64,000 nt of DNA, taken from Stenotrophomonas rhizophila (GTDB taxonomy: Bacteria; Pseudomonadota; Gammaproteobacteria; Xanthomonadales; Xanthomonadaceae). The stretch spans positions 1 through 64,000 of the forward strand of contig NZ_CP016294.1 in the NCBI RefSeq assembly GCF_001704155.1, written 5' to 3'. A program made the translations under genes and the position numbers. The notes beneath the pieces are model-generated. The model had not been told where the DNA came from. It saw only the letters and a program-made list of their open reading frames with translations, and did no database searches. Of this stretch, positions 15,888-28,307 are shown piece after piece (position 1 is the stretch's first letter; every line of letters begins with the position of its first letter).

Positions 15888-15953
15888 GGCCTCATTTTAC
15901 CCCGCCCGCCGCCAAGCAGGGGCAGGTCAGCCAACCGGTTCAGCCGCCACCCG

Positions 15954-15977
15954 GTAGGTCACGACCGTTGGTCGTGG
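15954..15977 (+). repeat. SMAG (GTAG) palindrome
   Basis: GTAGGTCACGACCGTTGGTC followed by GTGG. It overlaps the 3' end of the FAD protein gene, so that gene's last codons come from the repeat. Confidence 0.7.
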
Positions 15978-17356
15978 CGCATCAGCGCGGCCGTTGCCGC
16001 CTGCTGGGCCTGCACGCGCAGTTCCGGAATGGCCAGGCTTTCCCACAAGGTGCCGATACGCAGGCTGCCGACGACCTGCACGCCCGGCTGCGGCCTGCCC
16101 TGCCCGTCCAGCAGGAAACCCGCACTGTCACTGTCCAACCCCAGCCCATGCGGGCCGGGGCGCGCATGGCCATCGGCCAGCAGCTGCTGCAGCAGCGGGT
16201 TGCGCATGGCCAGCGCGCGGGTTTCCACGCCGGTGGCGTTGATTACGGCGCCCACATTCAACGGCGGCAGGCCACCCGCGGCGCCGTGTGCATGCAGCTG
16301 CAGGGTGCTCTCCAGCACCAGCAGCGCATCCAGCCGCGCGCGGTGGCGCTGCAGTTGGCCCGATTCCTCCAGTTCCGCCAGCTGCGCATGCACCGTTTCG
16401 GCGATGCGGTGGCGGTGCACGTCCCAATAGCGCACCACGTGGCGCAGGAAGCGGCGCTGGTCGGCCGCATCCAGACCCTGCCACAGCGCCTGGCCCAGTG
16501 GACGGATGCGGTCCATCACGCCCTGCCACGGAATACCCTTCGCCGCCGCGTCGCGCACATGGCCGCGCAGCGCGCGCACGCGGGCGCGCAATGGCATCGC
16601 CAGCAGCGGCTGGGGATCGAACTTGGCGATGCCGCCGTGCGCATGTGGCAGCGGCAGCAGTGCGTGCCGCGACAGCACGTGGATGCGGCCGCGATGACCC
16701 GCCGTGGCTAATGCCACCACGCTGTCGGCCATGCTCAGGCCCGAGCCGATGATGGCCACGTCGCCATCGCCGGCCAGCAGGCGCACGCCGTCGTAATCCC
16801 ACGCATCCACCACGCGGCCGGGCGGCAGGGCCTCGGCACCGGGCGCGGGCAACGGGCGCATGCTGTTGCCGCAGGCCAGCACCACCTGGCGTGACTGCCA
16901 TTGCTGGCCATCGGCCAGCCGAAACGCGTTCCGTGGCGTGCCCGGCTGCAGCGCGATGACCGGCACGTGCACCACGTGCAGCGTCGCCGGGCTCTGCGCC
17001 TGTGCTTCTGCAAGGCGATGCTGCAGGTACGCCGCGTAATGGCGGCGCGGAACGAACGTCTCGGTCAGTACCTCGCGCGGGAGGCCTGGCAGTGCATCGG
17101 CCTGCAGCAGGTAGTCGACGAAATCACCCGGCTGTTCGGGCAGGCCGCTCATCTTGCCGGCCGGCACGTTGAGCAGGTGCTCCGGCCACGGCGTGGCGTA
17201 GGCGATGCCCTGGGCCAGCGTGGACGCGGGCTCGAACAGGACCACCTGCACGGGCGCGGTGGCGCTGCGCAGCGCGTTGAGCGCGACCAGCACACCGGCC
17301 GCACCGCCGCCGATGATGGCCAGGTCGGCCTGGAGCATGGGTTCGGAGTCGGTCAT
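15959..17356 (-). CDS. FAD/NAD(P)-binding protein (NAD_binding_9 type)
   Basis: A 465-residue flavoprotein. LAIIGGGAAGVLVALNAL near the N-terminus is a dinucleotide-binding GxGxxG fold. YATPWPEHLLNVPAGKMSG and the later VAIIGSGLSMADSVVALA (second nucleotide site) fit the FAD-NAD(P)-binding family found near iron or sulfur metabolism genes. The reaction is unknown. ATG codons at 17374 and 17356 are both possible; neither has a strong ribosome binding site. It follows cls by about 40 bases, probably one transcript. The C-terminal codons overlap a SMAG repeat. Confidence 0.85.
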   Translation of the reverse strand: MTDSEPMLQADLAIIGGGAAGVLVALNALRSATAPVQVVLFEPASTLAQGIAYATPWPEHLLNVPAGKMSGLPEQPGDFVDYLLQADALPGLPREVLTETFVPRRHYAAYLQHRLAEAQAQSPATLHVVHVPVIALQPGTPRNAFRLADGQQWQSRQVVLACGNSMRPLPAPGAEALPPGRVVDAWDYDGVRLLAGDGDVAIIGSGLSMADSVVALATAGHRGRIHVLSRHALLPLPHAHGGIAKFDPQPLLAMPLRARVRALRGHVRDAAAKGIPWQGVMDRIRPLGQALWQGLDAADQRRFLRHVVRYWDVHRHRIAETVHAQLAELEESGQLQRHRARLDALLVLESTLQLHAHGAAGGLPPLNVGAVINATGVETRALAMRNPLLQQLLADGHARPGPHGLGLDSDSAGFLLDGQGRPQPGVQVVGSLRIGTLWESLAIPELRVQAQQAATAALMRHDQRS

Positions 17357-17395
17357 GGCCGCATTGTAGGACATGCGCCCGCAACGCCCCGTGCG

Positions 17396-18814
17396 CTACA
17401 TCAGCGCATCGGCCAGCCGCGCGATGCCTTCGCGGCTGCGTCGCCACGCAGGCCGCAGCCGCCACGCCTTCAGGTCGAGCTGGCGCGACTGCCGCAGGTA
17501 GTCGTCTTCGATCTCGATCAACTGTCGTACCAGCCCCCGGTCGTAGCAGAGCATGCCGATCTCGGCGTTGAGCGCGAACGAGCGGATGTCCAGGTTGATC
17601 GAGCCGACCAGCGCGATGTCCTCGTCCACGGTGAGGTGCTTGGCATGCAGGAAGTGCGGTTCGTACAGCGCAACGCGCACGCCGGCGCGCAGCAGTTCGT
17701 CGTAGTACGCCTCCTGCGCCCAGGCGGTGAGGTGCTGGTTGTTGCTGGCCGACAGGATCAGCTGCACCTGCACGCCCGACAGCGCGGCGATGCGCAGCGC
17801 ACTCAACGTGGCCTCGTCGGGGACGAAGTACGGGGTGACCAGCACGATGCGGCGGCGTGCCAGGTGGATCAGCGCATTCACCGCGTCGCGCGCGTTGCTG
17901 AAGGGGTAGGCCGGGCCGCTGGGCAGCAGCTGGGTGGGCACGTCATCGGCGCAGACCGGCTCGACCATCATCACCTCCAGGCGCTGGCCGGTTTCCATGT
18001 ACCAGTCGCTGGCGAACACCGCCTCCAGGTGGGCGACTGCGGGCCCGCGCACCCGCGCCACCAGTTCGCGGTTCGGGTAGCCGGGCACGAAGCCGGGCTG
18101 GGCCAGGTTCTGCGAGCCGATGTAGCCGACCCGGTTGTCGATCACCGCGATCTTGCGGTGGTTGCGCAGGTCCATGCGCCCGCTGCGGCGCCAGCGCAGC
18201 CCGCCGGGCAGCATGGCGCGCACGTCCACGCCCAGCGCCTGCAGGCGGTGGCGGTAGCGGCGCAGGCCGCGCTTGGCGCCCACCGCATCCAGCAGCAGGC
18301 GGCAGTGCACGCCGCGCGCGGCGGCGCGCTGCAGCGCCTGCACCACCGCTTCGCCCACCGCGTCGTCGAACATCAGGTAGTACAGCAGGTGCACGCGGTC
18401 GCGGGCCTGGTCGATATCGTCGATCAGTGCCTGCAGCGAGGCGTCGTAGTCGGTCAGCAGCTCCACCGCGTTGCCGTGCACGGGCATGAAGTCGCCCTGG
18501 CGCTCGATCAGCGGCACCATTTCGGCGGTGGCGGTATCGGGCACCGGGTTCCAGCGCAGCGGCGGCTGCAGCGCCTGCTCCTCGCGGATCACCTGGGAGG
18601 CCTCGGCCTGGCGCTGCACGCGCTGGCGCGACAGCCAGGGGTGGCCGAACAGCAGGTACAGCGGCAGGCCCAGCAGGGGCACGAAGCCGACCAGCAGCAA
18701 CCAGCTGCGCGCGGCGCCGGGCGTGGTGCGGCTGGGAATCCAGAACAGCGCGGCCAGCCGGATCAGCCAGTCCAGCATCAACAACCATGAACCCAGCAGC
18801 CATTCGAACAGCAT
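17396..18814 (-). CDS. cls: Cardiolipin synthase
   Basis: A 472-residue phospholipase D superfamily enzyme that makes cardiolipin from phosphatidylglycerol in the inner membrane. Two N-terminal transmembrane helices (WLLGSWLLMLDWLIRLAALFW and WLLLVGFVPLLGLPLYLLF) are followed by two HKD motifs: HRKIAVID, and HAKHLTVD in a block with VGSINLDIRS. The start at 18814 puts the first helix at the N-terminus. A longer upstream frame runs through the rpmG terminator and is rejected. Confidence 0.95.
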   Translation of the reverse strand: MLFEWLLGSWLLMLDWLIRLAALFWIPSRTTPGAARSWLLLVGFVPLLGLPLYLLFGHPWLSRQRVQRQAEASQVIREEQALQPPLRWNPVPDTATAEMVPLIERQGDFMPVHGNAVELLTDYDASLQALIDDIDQARDRVHLLYYLMFDDAVGEAVVQALQRAAARGVHCRLLLDAVGAKRGLRRYRHRLQALGVDVRAMLPGGLRWRRSGRMDLRNHRKIAVIDNRVGYIGSQNLAQPGFVPGYPNRELVARVRGPAVAHLEAVFASDWYMETGQRLEVMMVEPVCADDVPTQLLPSGPAYPFSNARDAVNALIHLARRRIVLVTPYFVPDEATLSALRIAALSGVQVQLILSASNNQHLTAWAQEAYYDELLRAGVRVALYEPHFLHAKHLTVDEDIALVGSINLDIRSFALNAEIGMLCYDRGLVRQLIEIEDDYLRQSRQLDLKAWRLRPAWRRSREGIARLADALM

Positions 18815-18875
18815 CGGTTCGCCCGTTTGGGGGTGTGCCGGCATTCTGCCATGGCCGGTGTGCACGCCCACGGAA

Positions 18876-18903
18876 ACGAAAAAACCCGCCGTGAGGCGGG
18901 TTC
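18876..18903 (-). terminator. Rho-independent terminator of rpmB-rpmG
   Basis: On the minus strand AACCCGCC pairs with GGCGGGTT around TCAC, followed by TTTTCGTTTCC. It lies just after rpmG and before cls. Confidence 0.85.
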
Positions 18904-18934
18904 TTCGTTGGCCATCGAGCAACCCCGTGAGGGA

Positions 18935-19099
18935 TTACTTGATCTTGCCTTCCTTGTACGGGACGTGCTTGCGCACGACCGGATCGTACTTCGAGAATTC
19001 CATCTTCCCGGGGGTGTTCTTCTTGTTCTTGTCGGTCGTGTAGAAGTGACCGGTACCGGCGGTCGAAATCATACGGACCTTATCGCGCTTGCCTGCCAT
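18935..19099 (-). CDS. rpmG: 50S ribosomal protein L33
   Basis: A 54-residue ribosomal protein ([20 protein letters not shown]). It lacks the CxxC pairs of the zinc-binding form, so it is the zinc-independent version. It is 13 bases after rpmB and is ended by a strong terminator, giving an rpmB-rpmG operon. Confidence 0.97.
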   Translation of the reverse strand: MAGKRDKVRMISTAGTGHFYTTDKNKKNTPGKMEFSKYDPVVRKHVPYKEGKIK

Positions 19100-19112
19100 G
19101 ATCGTCTACTCC

Positions 19113-19349
19113 TCAGACCTTTTCGCCGCGCGCACGCAGCTCAGCCAGAACGGAATCGATGCCGTTCTTGTCGATGGTGCGCAGTGCATGCGCGGAAACA
19201 CGAAGCTTGACCCAGCGGTTTTCGCTGGCGACCCAGAAGCGGCGCTCGTGCAGGTTGGGCAGGAAACGACGACGGGTCTTGTTGTTGGCGTGCGAGACGT
19301 TGTTACCCGTCTGCACTCGCTTGCCGGAAACTTGGCATACGCGGGACAT
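19113..19349 (-). CDS. rpmB: 50S ribosomal protein L28
   Basis: A 78-residue ribosomal protein, [20 protein letters not shown]. Only Cys5 is present, so no zinc site is formed. It is the first gene of the rpmB-rpmG operon, divergent from the glycosyltransferase gene across 292 bases. Confidence 0.97.
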   Translation of the reverse strand: MSRVCQVSGKRVQTGNNVSHANNKTRRRFLPNLHERRFWVASENRWVKLRVSAHALRTIDKNGIDSVLAELRARGEKV

Positions 19350-19641
19350 TGCGCACCTCGATGAAAGTATGTGTCAGCCCATAGCCCGGGCGACGGCGGC
19401 CTCGACGGTTTCCCGCCACACGTCATGAGAATCAAAGGGTTACGCTGACGAGGGCAGACCGGATGACGTGTTCCCGGCCACCAATCCGGACAAATCCGGA
19501 CACAGCGAGCCGCGCATTATGCCGGAGCCGCCCTTTGGGTGCAAGTTGTCCACAACGGGCCCGGCCAGCCATGGCTGAACGGCCTGACCCTGCACGCTAC
19601 GGTCGCAGCGGCTGGCGATACTGGCCCCTCTACCCGGGAGG

Positions 19642-20883
19642 ATGGCGATGCGGCTGTTGGCGGTGACCTATGGAACGGAAGGCGACACCCGGCCGCTGGT
19701 GATGTTGTGCCATGGGCTGCAGGCAGCTGGACATGAGGTAATGGTGCTGGCCGAGGGTGGCACGCTGGGCAGCGCCCAAGCGCTGGGCGTTCCGCATGCG
19801 GCGCTCGAAGGCGACATCCACGACGAGGTGGTGGCGCTGGTGTCGCGGGGTAACAACATGGCGGCGGCATCGCGGGGCCTGGCGCGGATGGCGCAGCGGC
19901 ACGTGCCGGCATGGATGCGACAGGCCGACGCGGCCGCGGCCGGTTGCGACGCGGTGTTGACGGGCGGGCTTGCCGCCTTCGTGGGCATGACGGTGGCCGA
20001 GCACCACGGCATACCGGTGATCGGAACCGGCATGATTCCACTCACGCCCACGCGCGCATTCGCCTCGCCCTTCCTGCCACGGCTGCGCCTCCCCGGTGTG
20101 CTCAACAAACTCAGCTACGGGCTGGTCAACGATGCCGTGTGGCGCACCTTCCGTCGGCCCATCAACGAAGCGCGGCGAGCGATGGGCATGCCGGCTCGGC
20201 GCACCCTGTGGCGTGACGTTCCAATGCTGTACGGGATTTCGCCGAGCCTGATGCCGCCGCCTGCCGACTGGCCGGCCAATCACCATGTGTGCGGGCAATG
20301 GCGTGCACCCGATGCGCCTTGGCAGCCGACGCCGGAACTGCAGGCCTTTCTCGATGAAGGCCCGCCGCCCGTATACGTCGGCTTTGGGAGCATGACGGGA
20401 TTTGATCGCAACACGGTGTTGCCGGCACTGCTGCAGGCGCTCGCGCCGCGGCGCGTGCTGCTGTTCCCCGGCTGGGCAGGCCTTCCAGACGGTCCGCTGC
20501 CAACGAATGTGTTCGTCATCGGACCTGCACCGCACGAAGCGCTGTTCCCCCGCTGTTCGCTGGTGATCCACCACGGCGGCAGCGGCACCACGCATTCGGC
20601 CTGCCGTGCGGGGGTGCCTTCATTGGTGATGCCGTTTGCGGCAGATCAGTTTTTCTGGGCGGCGCGATTGCGGGAGATCGGCGTAGCTGCCGAACCGCTG
20701 TCGCCGAAGCGCCTGGACACCGGGACGTTGGGGCGTGCTATTGCCGTTGCCGAGCATGTGGACACGCGGGCACGTGCAGCTGCATTGGGACGGGCCATGG
20801 CGACGGAGGATGGTGTGGCGAAGGCCGTTCGGCTTATCGAGCAGGGGCAACGCCCGACCAACGGTCGGGCGCTACCCGCGTAG
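19642..20883 (+). CDS. GT1-family glycosyltransferase (sterol glucosyltransferase-like)
   Basis: A 413-residue GT-B enzyme that probably moves a sugar from a nucleotide donor to a lipid or secondary metabolite. The N-terminus MRLLAVTYGTEGDTRPLV is typical of the UGT80/erythromycin-resistance-like family. The donor-binding block is VIHHGGSGTTHSACRAGVPS, then PFAADQFFWAARL. The ATG at 19642 or the one at 19648 are both possible; GGGAGG lies just upstream. The last codons (near ATNGRALPA) lie in a SMAG repeat. The acceptor is unknown. Confidence 0.88.
   Translation: MAMRLLAVTYGTEGDTRPLVMLCHGLQAAGHEVMVLAEGGTLGSAQALGVPHAALEGDIHDEVVALVSRGNNMAAASRGLARMAQRHVPAWMRQADAAAAGCDAVLTGGLAAFVGMTVAEHHGIPVIGTGMIPLTPTRAFASPFLPRLRLPGVLNKLSYGLVNDAVWRTFRRPINEARRAMGMPARRTLWRDVPMLYGISPSLMPPPADWPANHHVCGQWRAPDAPWQPTPELQAFLDEGPPPVYVGFGSMTGFDRNTVLPALLQALAPRRVLLFPGWAGLPDGPLPTNVFVIGPAPHEALFPRCSLVIHHGGSGTTHSACRAGVPSLVMPFAADQFFWAARLREIGVAAEPLSPKRLDTGTLGRAIAVAEHVDTRARAAALGRAMATEDGVAKAVRLIEQGQRPTNGRALPA
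20851..20875 (-). repeat. SMAG (GTAG) palindrome inside a coding 3' end
   Basis: GTAGCGCCCGACCGTTGGTC on the minus strand, lying in the last codons of the glycosyltransferase gene. Confidence 0.7.
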
Positions 20884-20885
20884 CG

Positions 20886-25059
<4,174 letters not shown>

Positions 25060-25063
<4 letters not shown>

Positions 25064-26403
25064 CGGCGGTCCTCCGTGGACACGGTCGCGGTAGCGGGAG
25101 CGGTGCTGGCGTGGGCAAGCAGGCCTTGGCCGGTCAGCCGTTGCAGTTCGATGAGTGCGGTCTGCGCGGCGATGGCGGCATCGAGCTGGCGCTGCCGCGC
25201 CTCGATGCGCATGGCCTGCAGCTGCGCCCACTCCATGTAGCTGATGGCACCGGCACGCCAGGCCTTTTCGGCGGCGTTCTCGGCACGCCGCAGGTGCGGC
25301 AGTACATCGCTCGCCATGCGGGTGACTTCCAGCCGCGACGTTTCATAGCGTCCGTGGGCTTCGGCCAGCGTGGTGTACAGCTGCAGCGCGCGCGCATCGC
25401 GTTCCATCCCGTTGAGGGCGAGCTCGGCTTCGGCTGCGCGGATCTCCGGACCGGCGCGGCGCATGCTCCCCAGTGGCACGCTGAAGCCGCCGACCAGCGC
25501 GGTATCGCCGCTGTCGCGGCTGTTGCGCACGCCGACCTGCCAGCTGATATCCGGCCGTGCCTGGGTGCGTGCCAGCTGCAGCTGGGCTTCGCGCACGCGG
25601 CGTTCGCCCGCCAGCACGCCCAGTTCCGGGGTGCGCTGCAGTTCGTCGGCGAGGATATCGAAGGGTTGCAGGGCGGGCAGCTGCAGCGGGTCGCCGCTGA
25701 CCACGTCGAAGCCGGGCTCGCGCTCACGCCACAGCGCCGACAGCGCGAGACGCGCGGCGCGGTCGGCCTGCATGGCGCGATCACGGTCCACTTCGGCCTG
25801 CGCCAACATCGCCTGCGCGGTCATCAGCACCGATTCGGGCGACGCGCCGGCCTGCAGGCGCATCCGGGCGGCGGCGACCGCGCGGCGACGCTGGTCGATA
25901 TCGGTGTCGGCAATGGCAAGCTGCGCGCGGGCTTCGGCAATGGCGAGATAACGCTGGGCCACGGCGGCCATCAGGTCCAGCCGTGCGGTTTCGCGCTGCG
26001 GTGCCAACGCGTCGAGATTGGCCTGGGCCAGTACCCGGCGGGCATCAAGCTTGCCGCCGCGCTCCAGCACGCCGGCCAGGGTGACGGTCAGTTCGGCGGC
26101 GTCGACGCCACGGCTGCCACCGGTGCCCAGCGCATTTTCCAGCTCAACGCCGACGGTCAGTGGCGGCCCGAACGCGGCCGCCTCACGGCGCGCTTCCCAG
26201 ACCGGGCGCTGGGCATCGGCCACGCGCAGGTCGGGGTGGTAGCGGGCGACGCGGGCGATGGCCTCGTCCAGGGTCAACGGGGGGGTCGCCGCCGCTGCAA
26301 CAGGCAATGCTGCTTTGGCGGAAAGGGCAACAGGCGCGGTGCCCTGCGCATACGCGCACGGCACGAACGCAATGGCAGCAATGGCTGCCAGACGCATCCA
26401 CAT
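25060..26403 (-). CDS. czcC: CzcC-type outer-membrane efflux channel
   Basis: A 447-residue TolC-fold protein forming the outer-membrane exit duct. The signal peptide MWMRLAAIAAIAFVPCAYAQ is followed by PLTLDEAIARVARYHPDL, the usual start of the domain, and long coiled helices. The stop overlaps the czcB start by four bases. It follows the small His/Cys-rich gene by 55 bases, and together with czcB and czcA it forms a complete tripartite pump. Confidence 0.93.
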
Positions 26404-26458
26404 GGGAATCTCCAGAAAGCGGTTCAGAGGTGAAGCCGCGGCAAGGCGCCGCGTGGCA

Positions 26459-26866
26459 TCACACCGCTATCGGGGGGCGCAGCAGGCTCTCGGGCGGCTG
26501 GGCAAGCAGCTGCGCGGTCAGGCCGACCGGCACGGCGTGCGCCGGTGCGGCCGGTAGCGACCAGGCCGATGCCGCCAGCGGCAGCACGCCGCCATGACCA
26601 TGGCAGTGTCCGCAATGGACCAGCGCGTGCAGCAGGCGCGCGCCGTCATTCTCGTCTGCATGGTCAGCCTCTGAAGTGGCCGCGGCCACGTCGACCGGTT
26701 CGGCATGCGACACCGCATGCGACAGACCGGCGACCCCGGCGTGCGACAGCGCATGCAGGTCGCCCAGTGCCGACGCGAGCGCGCCACCGGCCGTGCCGAA
26801 CAGCACCACCGCCAGCATCAGCAGGCGGACAGGCAGCGACAGGCGGTGGCGCAGGCGGGACATCAT
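26459..26866 (-). CDS. Small His/Cys-rich periplasmic protein at the head of the czc operon
   Basis: A 135-residue protein with a signal peptide/TM segment (SLPVRLLMLAVVLFGTAGGALA). A His-rich mature part has HALSHAGVAGLSHAVSHAE, then ADHADEND, then HALVHCGHCHGHGG, with a CxxC inside a histidine cluster. This is a likely metal site. The position and length recall CzcI, the small protein upstream of czcC in Cupriavidus, but similarity was not tested. The start at 26866 gives the hydrophobic segment at the N-terminus; an upstream ATG is only one codon ahead. Confidence 0.75.
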   Translation of the reverse strand: MMSRLRHRLSLPVRLLMLAVVLFGTAGGALASALGDLHALSHAGVAGLSHAVSHAEPVDVAAATSEADHADENDGARLLHALVHCGHCHGHGGVLPLAASAWSLPAAPAHAVPVGLTAQLLAQPPESLLRPPIAV

Positions 26867-26921
26867 GGCCGCAGGGTAACGACGGCCGCCCCCGTTACAC
26901 AATCGCAGCGGCGGCGCGCGT

Positions 26922-28145
26922 TCATGCCGTACGGGCCGGCGGTGGCGCGTGGTGCGCCTGGCGCAGTGCGCGCAGCCGCAGCGCATCGGCCGCACTGCAG
27001 GGTGCGGACGTGTCCGGCCGCGCGCGACCGTCAGCCGCTGGCACCTTGAGCAGGTAGTCGCACTGCAGTTCGCCGCCGCTGCTGCGCACGGCGGGCGGCA
27101 CGGTCCGGCCAGGATCGCAGCCTGCCTGCAGCCGCTGGCTCCAACCGGGGCTGGTCTCTTCCACGCGAAGGCTGGGCACGCCCAGCCGCTCGGCGATGCC
27201 TACAATGTCGTTGAAGGTACCGGCGTGGGCGTTGCCGACCAGCGCCACCCAGCGCTGCGGTCCCGGCTTGCCGGCCTGCCTGCGCTGGTCGTGCGCGATC
27301 CGCGCGGCCGCGACGTGGTTCAAGAGCTTGACCCGGATGTCCGGAAGGGCGGCCGCGCTGATTCCGGCGTGGTCGTGGACACCCCGCAGGTGGTAGCTGG
27401 TCATCAGGTCGAGCGCGACGACGCGCATGCCGACCTTGAAGGCGGCGTCGACCAGATCGCGGAAGGTCGCGCCGCAGGGCGCGTGGGTCAGGTGGCCGCT
27501 CTCCTGCCCCGCCAGGAAGCGCGCCAGGTCGGGGGAAAGCGTGCCACTGCGGTGCAGGCGGTCGAGGTCGGCCTGGTGGAGGTCGCCCTGGAGGTGCTCC
27601 AGGTACAGGGTGTCGACCCCAAGATGGCGCAGCAACGCCATGTGATCGATCAGCAGGCGCCTGCTGGACGGGCTGCAGGGCACCTCGCCCAGCACCAGTC
27701 CTTTCGCGCTGCCGAGCAGCTGCCGCAACAGGTCCACTTGCGTGCGTGCCGGTGCGAGATCGTGCGGGTCATGCCGACCGGTACACACCGGAGGTGGGCT
27801 GCCGAGGGCGGCCTCCACCAGCTGCGCGCGTTTGGCGAAGAAGCTGTCGAGCGCCGCGCGCTCGGGGGCTGCAAACGGCATGGTGTAGTCGGGGTCGAGC
27901 AGCCTGCGGTGCCGCTGCAGCAACGCGGCCAGGGCCTGGCCGTGCTCGGGGGCGAGCGTGAAACGCTGCAGAGGATCCGGGCCGGCTGCACCCGCGGACG
28001 TGGAGGCACGGGTGGGCGGTGGACGCGGGCCGTCAGGCAGGTTGCGCAGGCTCAGCAGGGTCGGTTCCGCGTGGCGATGGGCCGCCTTGTTCGCGGTGGT
28101 GTGACAGAACAGGCGGTGGTGCAGTGCGGACAGGGCATCCAGCAT
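26922..28145 (-). CDS. Effector-like protein with TIKI/ChaN/EreA-type domain
   Basis: A 407-residue protein with a good ribosome binding site (AAGGAG) before ATG 28145 and no signal peptide. The first 150 residues are Pro/Ala/Arg-rich, then a domain matching the membrane-targeted effector domain of P. multocida toxin-like proteins: VLGEVPCSPSSRRLLIDHMA (151-170), DTLYLEHLQGDLHQADLD, DLVDAAFKVGMRVVALD, and ALVGNAHAGTFNDIVGIAE (301-319). In the related family the first motif is GExH; here residue 156 is Pro instead of His, so the catalytic metal site may be altered. Family assignment is from recalled motif similarity. Confidence 0.7.
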   Translation of the reverse strand: MLDALSALHHRLFCHTTANKAAHRHAEPTLLSLRNLPDGPRPPPTRASTSAGAAGPDPLQRFTLAPEHGQALAALLQRHRRLLDPDYTMPFAAPERAALDSFFAKRAQLVEAALGSPPPVCTGRHDPHDLAPARTQVDLLRQLLGSAKGLVLGEVPCSPSSRRLLIDHMALLRHLGVDTLYLEHLQGDLHQADLDRLHRSGTLSPDLARFLAGQESGHLTHAPCGATFRDLVDAAFKVGMRVVALDLMTSYHLRGVHDHAGISAAALPDIRVKLLNHVAAARIAHDQRRQAGKPGPQRWVALVGNAHAGTFNDIVGIAERLGVPSLRVEETSPGWSQRLQAGCDPGRTVPPAVRSSGGELQCDYLLKVPAADGRARPDTSAPCSAADALRLRALRQAHHAPPPARTA

Positions 28146-28307
28146 GGTCAGGCTCCTTGGGGGGAAACGCGCGCCCGGGGGCGCGCCCTGACCAGCCTAG
28201 TCATCTGCTACTGCAGCGCTGCGACGCGCTATGCAGTTTCGTCATCGCGGCGCAGGCCGTGTGCCGATGCGTGCGCGAGCGCACATCGGCACCGACCAGT
28301 TGCGACA

